From: Gammaproteobacteria bacterium
Lineage (GTDB): Bacteria > Pseudomonadota > Gammaproteobacteria > Arenicellales > DRJH01
DNA: 5,459 nt
Assembly: GCA_011052285.1 (NCBI GenBank)
Contig: DRJH01000319.1
Span: 1-5,459 of the forward strand
Direction of reading: 5' to 3'
The notes below the pieces were generated by a model. The model saw nothing but the letters and a program-made list of their open reading frames with translations. It was not told the origin of the DNA and searched no databases. Positions within the stretch are counted from its first letter, which is position 1, and each line of letters begins with the position of its first letter. Shown piece by piece: positions 1 through 5,459 of the stretch. The translations under genes were made by a program, and so were the position numbers.

Positions 1-1
1 C

Positions 2-1159
2 TTCCAGACCTCGAAACCCATGCACCGCTTGCAACGCGACATCACCTTGCAGGCCGCCAAGGACATCCAGGGGCATATTCTGCTGCACCCCACGGTGGGT
101 ATGACCAAACCCGGTGACCTGCACTACTACGCACGCGTGCACTGCTACCAGGCCATTCGCCACTACTACCCGCAGAACCTGGCCATGTTATCGCTACTGC
201 CGCTGGCCATGCGCATGGCCGGACCACGCGAAGCCCTGTGGCACGCCATTGTCAGCCAGAACTATGGCTGTTCACACATGATTATCGGGCCCAAGCACGC
301 CTACCCCCCCGTAGGAGCGGACTCGCCCGCGAACAACCCCGAACAAAGCACATTCTATGCACCCTACGCCTCACAGGAGCTATTGGAAGAGTATCGAGGC
401 GACCTCGACATAGAGATCACCCCGGTGGAAGCCATGCGCTACGTCCCGGCAAAGGACCGTTTCCTGCCGGCATCGGCGATCGAAAGCGAAGGTATGGACG
501 CCATCGACTATACCGATGCACAGATGAAAAAAGATCTCAGCCAGGGTGAAGAAATCCCTGCCTGGTTCAGCTTTCCCGAAGTCGTGCGTGAACTGCGCAA
601 AGCCTATCCACCGCGCAGCAGGCAGGGTTTAACACTGTTCTTTACGGGTCTTTCCGGCTCGGGAAAATCCACGCTGGCGAAAATCATCTATGCCAAGCTG
701 CTGGAAGCCGGCGGCCGCCCGGTCACGTTGCTGGACGGTGATGTTGTACGTCTGAACCTGTCCAGCGAACTGGGATTTTCCAGGGAGCACCGTTTCCTGA
801 ACGTCAACCGTATCGGTTTCGTGGCCAGCGAGATTACCAAAAACCGTGGTGTCGCCATCTGTGCACCGATCGCGCCTTATACGCAGATGCGCCGTTCGGT
901 GCGGGAGATGATCGAACCACACGGGGATTTTATTGAAATCCACGTCGCTACGTCGCTGGATGCCTGCGAAGCCCGTGACCGTAAAGGTCTGTACGCCAAG
1001 GCACGCCGCGGTGAAATCCCGGAATTTACCGGCATCAGTGATCCTTACGAGATTCCCGAACAACCAGAATTACGCGTGGATACCGAGGGGCTGACGCCCA
1101 TGGAGGCGGCGCAGGATATTTATCTTTATCTATTGCGGGAAGGGTATCTGGATTCATAG
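2..1159 (+). CDS. cysC: Bifunctional sulfate adenylyltransferase/adenylylsulfate kinase, 5'-truncated by window; sulfurylase site degraded, APS kinase intact
   Basis: The APS kinase domain phosphorylates adenylylsulfate to PAPS, the cytoplasmic sulfate donor. The frame is open from base 2 and reads FQTSKPMHR, so the Met at 20 is internal; roughly 190 residues (PUA-like and first part of the sulfurylase) lie upstream. Numbering from Met20: residues 1-185 match the ATP sulfurylase catalytic domain (LSLLPLAMRM, EALWHAI, EIPAWFSFPEV), and residues 200-379 match APS kinase. The kinase shows the P-loop GLSGSGKST (210-218, Lys216), LDGD with Arg244 (238-244), NVNRIGFVASEITKN, KGLYAKAR (322-329) and FTGISDPYE (336-344). 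Sulfurylase signatures are altered: QTRN is QTSK, HRAH is HRLQ, GRDHAGP is GPKHAYP. A seven-residue extra stretch (98-104) follows. These changes suggest loss of sulfurylase activity, although a divergent active subfamily is possible. Domain identity is certain; the loss of function is inference. The next gene starts 63 bp downstream. Confidence 0.93.
   Translation, partial: FQTSKPMHRLQRDITLQAAKDIQGHILLHPTVGMTKPGDLHYYARVHCYQAIRHYYPQNLAMLSLLPLAMRMAGPREALWHAIVSQNYGCSHMIIGPKHAYPPVGADSPANNPEQSTFYAPYASQELLEEYRGDLDIEITPVEAMRYVPAKDRFLPASAIESEGMDAIDYTDAQMKKDLSQGEEIPAWFSFPEVVRELRKAYPPRSRQGLTLFFTGLSGSGKSTLAKIIYAKLLEAGGRPVTLLDGDVVRLNLSSELGFSREHRFLNVNRIGFVASEITKNRGVAICAPIAPYTQMRRSVREMIEPHGDFIEIHVATSLDACEARDRKGLYAKARRGEIPEFTGISDPYEIPEQPELRVDTEGLTPMEAAQDIYLYLLREGYLDS
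311..334 (+). repeat. REP-like element inside the sulfurylase coding sequence
   Basis: The stretch begins GTAG, followed by GAGCGG-ACTCG-CCCGCGAA. It closely resembles the GTAG-plus-imperfect-palindrome REP sequences of pseudomonads and other gammaproteobacteria (GTAGGAGCGGGCTTGCCCGCGA type). A short stem GCGG (317-320) with CCGC (327-330) encloses a 6-base loop. It starts exactly on a codon boundary and encodes VGADSPA. When the protein is compared with yeast-type ATP sulfurylase, the spacing between the HA of GRDHAGP and the following FYGPY grows from 10 to 17 residues, which is 21 bp of extra sequence. A run of seven C (304-310) precedes it directly. The resemblance is seen in the sequence; insertion by a REP/RAYT-type process is inference, and only this one copy is in the window. 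Confidence 0.6.
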
Positions 1160-1212
1160 TGTGATGGCCGAGCTGGTGTAACTCAAACGTTGCCGGTCGA
1201 TATGTTTACAAA

Positions 1213-1219
1213 AGGGGGA
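1213..1219 (+). promoter_or_regulatory. Shine-Dalgarno site fixing the start of the SGNH hydrolase gene
   Basis: AGGGGGA lies just before the ATG at 1223, with a slightly short spacer of about 3-5 bases. It favours 1223 over the in-frame TTG at 1190 and ATG at 1202, and the protein from 1223 begins directly with a good signal peptide. No convincing -35/-10 promoter pair was found in the 63-bp gap after the preceding gene. Confidence 0.65.
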
Positions 1220-1222
1220 AGC

Positions 1223-2836
1223 ATGATCGTGCGTATTTATACCTTTGCAGGTGTCTGTCTTTTCAGCCTGGGGTTCATTGCCGAGGTCGGCGCGATCACG
1301 TACTACCAGATAGGAAACAGCCTCACTTTTGACAGTCTTCCGGCCAACGGTGCTTTTACGGAAGTCGCCAACAATAATGGTCAGAGTATTACTGACAACG
1401 GCTGGCATGTCAGTGCCGGTCGTCGGCTGAACTATATATTTTCCAATCCGGACGATCCGGAAAATCTGCTCGGGCCATCCGGAAACTGGCAGACAGTCCT
1501 GACTAATTATCCTGTCGATATTGTTACTTTCCAACCTTTTTACAATGGTACTTCTACGTTGGGGTCTGATACTACGGCCATAGTGAGCTGGATTAATCTT
1601 GCTACGGGTAACGCCAGTCCAGACGCTGTGTTTTATATCTATGCTGCCTGGCCAGAAATAAGTATTTCAAAAAGTTATTCTGAGCAGTGGCTGGAGGGTG
1701 TCACCAATTCCGATACACAGCCGACGAGGCTCAGCCGTGCTTATATCGCGACATTGGTTAACCGGGTCACCAGTAATGTTGGAAATCCCGTGCAGGTTGT
1801 CCCGATCGGCGAAGTCTGGTTTCGTGTCGAGGAGTTGATTGATTTAGGGGTGATCACAGAACTCAACAGTGCATATGATCTGTATCGTGACGATGCGCAC
1901 GCAAATGATATCGGCAGAAGTCTTATTGCCTGGACCATGTACGCATCATTCTTTCAGGAGAGTGCAATAGGAGTCGCGCTACCCGATATTTACGCATTCT
2001 TTAATAATGCACCGGTTAAGATAGATGCTGTTCTCGCGCTCAAATTGCAGCGCGCAGTTAATGATGTGGTATTCGGTCCTGGTCCGGACTCCAATAATGA
2101 CGGAATACCGGATGTTACTGCCATTCAGCTGGGTTTGGATCCGTATAATGTCAATGGAGATTCAGACCAGGATGGTAAGCCAGACGTTATCGAAATTGGC
2201 CGGGATGTAAACAACCCGCTGGATACTGACGTCGATGGTGTTATTGATGCACTGGAACCCGACCCGGCGGATATAGACCCGGCGACTGCCGGAGGGTTAG
2301 GTCTAATGAATGGTGATCGGCTCACTATCGTCACCGGTGCTGGAGAAATGCTCTCTAATGTTGTCGTAAGTAATTCGCCCGATAGCTCAGTCGCGGCGGA
2401 TTTCCCGTTCGGGCTTATTAGCTACACTACAACGTCCCCAGTGGGCGGTAGCGTGGTTGTGACGCTGAGACTGTCGGTCGATCTGCCGCAAATCACGGTC
2501 GTGTATAAAATTGATGCTAACGGCAATTACACTGAGTTACCGTCAGACAGATGGGAGCGCGCAGGTCAGAAAAGCATAAAAATTACCCTGACAGATGCAG
2601 ACCCATTAACCGATTTGGACGGGCTGGCTAACGGAAGTATTGATGATCCAATTGCAATCGGCAGCGGTACAGCATCGGCAGCAAATGGGAGTTCCGGCGG
2701 TGGTGGCGGCTGTACTTTGGGTGGAAGCACGCGTATCGATGTCTTATGGTTTTTGTATGTGTTGATGTCGTGTGCCGTTTTGTACAAAAATCGCACAATT
2801 ATTACGGTTAACTATAATGCTAAAATCGGAAGCTAG
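1223..2836 (+). CDS. Secreted SGNH-type hydrolase with Ca-binding repeats, choice-of-anchor U-like domain and C-terminal sorting signal
   Basis: 537 residues. Residues 1-24 form a Sec signal peptide (Arg4, hydrophobic core, cleavage after EVGA). The mature protein opens with YYQIGNSLT, an SGNH/GDSL block I with candidate nucleophile Ser33; DDAH at 223-226 gives the matching DxxH (Asp223, His226). Such enzymes are usually esterases or deacetylases; the substrate cannot be read here. Three aspartate-rich thrombospondin-type-3-like repeats follow (DSNNDGIPD 289-297, DSDQDGKPD 313-321, DTDVDGVID 334-342), probably binding calcium. Residues about 367-480 (FPFGLISYTT, ITLTDADPLTDLDGLANGSIDDP) resemble the choice-of-anchor U domain. 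The C-terminus has SSGGGGGC (Cys497), a hydrophobic segment about 505-521 starting RIDVLW, then KNR, a tripartite signal like JDVT-CTERM or GlyGly-CTERM. This implies processing by a membrane protease and surface attachment. The last 13 residues extend past the usual basic end. The 3' end overlaps the next gene by 20 bp. The hydrolase fold is fairly sure; the exact sorting class is tentative. Confidence 0.85.
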   Translation: MIVRIYTFAGVCLFSLGFIAEVGAITYYQIGNSLTFDSLPANGAFTEVANNNGQSITDNGWHVSAGRRLNYIFSNPDDPENLLGPSGNWQTVLTNYPVDIVTFQPFYNGTSTLGSDTTAIVSWINLATGNASPDAVFYIYAAWPEISISKSYSEQWLEGVTNSDTQPTRLSRAYIATLVNRVTSNVGNPVQVVPIGEVWFRVEELIDLGVITELNSAYDLYRDDAHANDIGRSLIAWTMYASFFQESAIGVALPDIYAFFNNAPVKIDAVLALKLQRAVNDVVFGPGPDSNNDGIPDVTAIQLGLDPYNVNGDSDQDGKPDVIEIGRDVNNPLDTDVDGVIDALEPDPADIDPATAGGLGLMNGDRLTIVTGAGEMLSNVVVSNSPDSSVAADFPFGLISYTTTSPVGGSVVVTLRLSVDLPQITVVYKIDANGNYTELPSDRWERAGQKSIKITLTDADPLTDLDGLANGSIDDPIAIGSGTASAANGSSGGGGGCTLGGSTRIDVLWFLYVLMSCAVLYKNRTIITVNYNAKIGS

Positions 2837-3473
2837 GTGCCTTGGAGAGTATCTGAGAGGGCTGGATTCGCAGCTAATCGACCCAATGCTGAACATTGGC
2901 AGCTCGACAAAGGAGTTTCGTTCAAATATTCAACCCTGGATTGATGGTGAAATATTTAAACCACTAATTAGTCAAAAAGTAAAAGTGGTGCATTCCGATA
3001 TTAAAGATGCTGATGGCGTTGATCTTGTGGGAGATCTTTGTGACCACGAGTTTCTTTCGAAACTATCCGGAATGAAGTTCCGATCGATTATATGTGCAAA
3101 CATGTTAGAGCATGTTACCGATAGAAAAGTAATATGCGATGGGCTTGAAGAAATTGTCAGTAGTGCGGGTTATATCATTGTTACGGTACCATATAACTAT
3201 CCCTATCATCCTGACCCGATTGATACCAGGTACAGGCCTGTGCCTGAAGAGCTAGCCTCTCTGTTTCCGTCCTGTGATCTTGTCTATCACGATATCATCG
3301 ATTGTGGAACGTACAGGGACAGACTTCCGGCTGGTTTCATGGGGCTATCGATGATGGTAGTGCGTCTGTGCATGCCTTTCTATAAGCCAGTCAGCTGGTG
3401 GAGGCAGATTTGTTTTATTCCATGGGTGTTTCGTCAATTTAAAGTGACTTTCGCTGTATTTAAAAAGAAGTAA
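2817..3473 (+). CDS. Class I SAM-dependent methyltransferase
   Basis: 218 residues from the ATG at 2817. SAM-binding motif I is seen as MLNIGSST (24-31), the acidic strand-2 region as HSDIKDADGVDLVGDLCD (59-76), and the strand-4 motif as IICANMLEHV (91-100), typical of Methyltransf_11-like enzymes. IIVTVPYNYPYHPDP (120-134) follows and may contribute to the substrate pocket. No signal peptide is present, so it acts in the cytoplasm, although the C-terminal 50 residues are hydrophobic and basic (PFYKPVSWWRQICFIPWVF), suggesting membrane association. Methyltransferases of this type in glycan clusters usually methylate a sugar or a lipid-linked intermediate; the acceptor is unknown. The start overlaps the end of the hydrolase gene by 20 bp, which suggests translational coupling; no strong Shine-Dalgarno is visible. 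A GTG at 2772 would add 15 residues with no family resemblance. This is the most AT-rich gene in the window. Confidence 0.88.
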   Translation: MLKSEARCLGEYLRGLDSQLIDPMLNIGSSTKEFRSNIQPWIDGEIFKPLISQKVKVVHSDIKDADGVDLVGDLCDHEFLSKLSGMKFRSIICANMLEHVTDRKVICDGLEEIVSSAGYIIVTVPYNYPYHPDPIDTRYRPVPEELASLFPSCDLVYHDIIDCGTYRDRLPAGFMGLSMMVVRLCMPFYKPVSWWRQICFIPWVFRQFKVTFAVFKKK

Positions 3474-3537
3474 GTGTGCGAACTCCGGCCAATATTTACC
3501 TCACAAGAAATCTCTATCTATATTCGGAACTGTTTAA

Positions 3538-4899
3538 GTGCTCGTAACTGAAATATTCGCACGATTGCACCGCTTTTTAAAAAAGCGTGGCCTTACAGTT
3601 AGTGCCGAAACCCTGTTTCAGCGCATTGGGGGGCCATTTGCTGTCACTCTTTCAGGTATGGTTATAACTTTTGGTTTGCAGGTGCTGCTGGCACGTATAT
3701 TAGGAGTAAATGTCTATGGCGAATATATTTATGTGCTTGCATGGGTGGGTATGCTCGTTATGGTGGGGAAATTTGGGCTGGATACTGCGGCCTTACGTTT
3801 TCTTCCCGAGTACTCTGCGCGTGGTGAGTGGAACATGCTCAGGGGGTATGTCAGGCGCAGCCCTCAACTAGCGTTCGCATTTTCCTGTGGGGCGGCTGCC
3901 ATTTTCGCAGCATCTGTCGGCTTGTTAAGTCACAAGTTGGGCCCCGAACTGACAAGCGTGTTTCTGGTAGGCAGCATTCTGCTTCCGCTCAACGTGTATT
4001 TGATTATACAGGCATCATTTCTACAGGCATTTCATAGAGTAGCGCTCGCTCAGTTTCCACAGGTAATATTCAAGCCGGTACTTTTGGGCGTTAGCCTGAT
4101 CTTCATAGCGGTAATCATGAAAATCGATTTATCTGCATCGGAAGTAATGTGGTTAACTGTGATCGTTACTGTTTTCACAATTGGTATCATCACCCGCCTG
4201 GTGCACCAAACGCTACCCTCGAAGGCATTCTCGGGCCCAAGAGATTATCAGGGTTTCCATTGGCTCAGGGTAGCTTTTCCGATGTTGCTGATTGCCGGCT
4301 TTAATATGCTCATTAACCAGTTGGACATATTGATGGTTGGTGCATTATTGGGGCCAACGGAAGCGGGGATTTATGCGGTAGTGGCCCGGCTAACGATGCT
4401 TATTCCATTTGGGCTGATTGTCGTTAATTCAATAGTGGCGCCTGTTATTTCCCGATTATACGCCCAGGGACAAATGGTAGAGTTGCAGCGGCTTCTTAGC
4501 AAGGTGGCGTGGGGTAGCCTGGCCTTTTCCGGGCCTGTTTTTCTCGTAGTGGTGTTTTGGCGTGAGCAGGTACTTGCTATATTCGGCGAAGACTTTATTC
4601 TAGGTTCAGAGTCCCTCGTGTATCTCGCATTTTCCCGTTTGCTTGTTGCCGTTTCCGGGGCATCCGGCTACCTGCTTAGTATGTCGGGAAATCAGAATGC
4701 TGCAGCGGTAATATTGGGAACTAGCGCAGTTATAAACGCGGTATTGAACTATGTGTTTATTCCAAGCATCGGGATCGTGGGCGCAGCTATTGCGTCTCTA
4801 ATTGCGACGCTTATTTGGTGCGTTTCCATGATCACATATGGGAAAATGGTTGTTGGTGTCAATGGGTCAATATTTTCACTTCCCGTTAGAGTGAAATAG
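3538..4899 (+). CDS. Wzx-like polysaccharide flippase (MOP/MATE superfamily)
   Basis: 453 residues with about 12 hydrophobic segments, the usual size and topology of oligosaccharide flippases that move undecaprenyl-linked repeat units across the inner membrane. Family-typical features are the N-terminal ARILGVNVYGEYIYVLAW (first helix hairpin) followed by GLDTAALRFLPEY; NQLDILMVGALLGPTEAGIYAVVARL in the middle (helices 7-8), as in the polysacc_synt family; and NAVLNYVFIPSIGIVGAAIASLIATLIW near the end. The GTG start at 3538 is the first possible one, since TAA precedes it immediately at 3535-3537; a GGA at 3526-3528 may serve as ribosome site. The next Met (residue 41) lies inside the first helix and would cut it. 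The gene follows the methyltransferase after 64 bp with no visible terminator, so co-transcription is likely. Specificity for a given glycan cannot be predicted. Confidence 0.92.
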   Translation: MLVTEIFARLHRFLKKRGLTVSAETLFQRIGGPFAVTLSGMVITFGLQVLLARILGVNVYGEYIYVLAWVGMLVMVGKFGLDTAALRFLPEYSARGEWNMLRGYVRRSPQLAFAFSCGAAAIFAASVGLLSHKLGPELTSVFLVGSILLPLNVYLIIQASFLQAFHRVALAQFPQVIFKPVLLGVSLIFIAVIMKIDLSASEVMWLTVIVTVFTIGIITRLVHQTLPSKAFSGPRDYQGFHWLRVAFPMLLIAGFNMLINQLDILMVGALLGPTEAGIYAVVARLTMLIPFGLIVVNSIVAPVISRLYAQGQMVELQRLLSKVAWGSLAFSGPVFLVVVFWREQVLAIFGEDFILGSESLVYLAFSRLLVAVSGASGYLLSMSGNQNAAAVILGTSAVINAVLNYVFIPSIGIVGAAIASLIATLIWCVSMITYGKMVVGVNGSIFSLPVRVK

Positions 4900-4985
4900 A
4901 TAAGATTGGGGCGTCAAGAAGTTTATACAACGAATTATCTCATGTGTGGTCAAGTACGATGAATCCCACTCACTATGGTCGATGA

Positions 4986-5459
4986 ATGTACACTCAAAAC
5001 TTAAGAAAAATAGATTCACTAAGGACGATAGCTTACCTGGCGGTATCGTGGGTTCTTCTTGATTCCATGATGACCTACTTTTCTCGTACGTTTCTGGGAA
5101 CATATTTGCCAGTAAGCGCAGCCCTGCCGTTTATATTGCTTATTGTTGTCTGGCGATGGAAGCTCTCGGTAATACTGCCACCGCCGCGCATTACGGCAGC
5201 ATTGTTTATTGGCTTCGTTGGGTTTTCCTTAGGCATTATTACTCAGGAACATGAGGGTGTAGTGCGAATGGGAGGGGTTGTTCTGTCGGTAAGTGCCTTT
5301 CTTGTCGGCTACCTTGCATTCCGATGGTCCGATTCAGACAAGGCATTTGCAACTATATTCTTATGGATTGGCGGCGCATATGTCGTTGTTTGCCTGCTCG
5401 CCTTGCTCAACGTTGCCCCTTCCATATTTCCGGTGATCGATGCAGTTTGGTCAGACAAA
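4986..5459 (+). CDS. Multi-span membrane protein, probably O-antigen polymerase/ligase-like (Wzy/WaaL type), 3'-truncated by window
   Basis: The frame is open from the ATG at 4986 to the last base: 158 codons with no stop, so the C-terminal part lies outside. It begins MYTQNLRKIDSLR and has about five hydrophobic segments, near residues 14-29, 40-58, 69-85, 96-113 and 121-143, separated by short loops such as WRWKLSVILPPPR and RWSDSDK. Short loops and positive residues flanking helices suit an integral inner-membrane protein. Its place right after a flippase makes a Wzy-like polymerase or O-antigen ligase-family protein the best guess, but the periplasmic loop that would confirm it is not in the window. 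TGA at 4983-4985 abuts the start codon. No strong ribosome site precedes 4986; the tandem ATGATG at 5067 is an alternative start, but would drop the first helix. The coding call is strong and the function is moderate. Confidence 0.72.
   Translation, partial: MYTQNLRKIDSLRTIAYLAVSWVLLDSMMTYFSRTFLGTYLPVSAALPFILLIVVWRWKLSVILPPPRITAALFIGFVGFSLGIITQEHEGVVRMGGVVLSVSAFLVGYLAFRWSDSDKAFATIFLWIGGAYVVVCLLALLNVAPSIFPVIDAVWSDK

Noticed and set aside
629..1063. 144-codon open frame on the minus strand opposite the APS kinase
   Set aside because: It is antisense to strongly conserved kinase motifs, and its translation has no recognisable domain; a shadow of the GC-rich gene.
1190..1222. Earlier TTG (1190) or ATG (1202) start for the hydrolase
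   Set aside because: These would put polar residues ahead of the signal peptide and include the AGGGGGA ribosome site in the coding region.
1223..1294. Lipoprotein signal because of Cys at residue 12
   Set aside because: The Cys lies inside the hydrophobic core with no lipobox context; VGA before Ile25 fits signal peptidase I better.
1154..1534. 126-codon minus-strand frame over the gap and start of the hydrolase gene
   Set aside because: It overlaps the signal peptide and SGNH block I of a well-supported gene and shows no family features.
2772..2816. GTG start for the methyltransferase at 2772
   Set aside because: The added 15 residues are read from codons under the hydrolase membrane segment, with no ribosome site; ATG 2817 leaves a family-sized protein.
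4900..4985. Terminator or promoter in the gap after the flippase
   Set aside because: No GC-rich stem followed by T run and no clear -35/-10 pair could be seen in the 86 bp.
4876..5103. 75-codon minus-strand frame covering the gap after the flippase
   Set aside because: It overlaps the start of the well-supported membrane protein on the + strand; its translation has no domain or hydrophobic pattern, so no gene is claimed.

Overview
The window is a stretch of bacterial chromosome, most likely from a gammaproteobacterium. It carries five genes, all on the + strand and closely spaced, with no RNA gene, CRISPR array or transposase. The gammaproteobacterial placement is inferred from three things: the kind of sulfate-activation enzyme, a GTAGGAGCGG-type REP-like sequence, and a secreted protein with a choice-of-anchor/CTERM style C-terminus. 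No species can be named.

Layout. Bases 2-1159 hold the C-terminal part of a fused ATP sulfurylase / APS kinase; its start lies before the window. The APS kinase half looks intact. The sulfurylase half keeps its fold-defining segments but has lost most of the classical charged active-site residues, and it carries an extra seven-residue stretch encoded by a REP-like sequence (about 311-334). Bases 1223-2836 encode an exported SGNH-type hydrolase with calcium-binding aspartate-rich repeats, a choice-of-anchor U-like domain and a Gly-rich/Cys/transmembrane C-terminal sorting signal. Its end overlaps a class I SAM-dependent methyltransferase (2817-3473). A 12-helix Wzx-like flippase follows (3538-4899). 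A multi-span membrane protein begins at 4986 and runs off the window end; it is probably an O-antigen polymerase/ligase-like protein.

Together these look like the edge of a surface or exopolysaccharide locus: flippase for lipid-linked repeat-unit export, candidate polymerase, a methyltransferase and a secreted esterase-like enzyme that could modify the glycan, and an APS kinase that could supply PAPS for glycan sulfation. No sulfotransferase or glycosyltransferase is in the window, so the sulfated-glycan reading is inference. Base composition falls from clearly GC-rich in the first gene (34 of 60 GC at 601-660) to AT-rich in the methyltransferase (18 of 60 at 2941-3000), as expected at the border of a variable, horizontally exchanged polysaccharide region.

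The least ordinary observations are the in-frame REP-like insertion next to a degraded ATP sulfurylase active site in an otherwise preserved fusion protein, and the modular sorted SGNH hydrolase.
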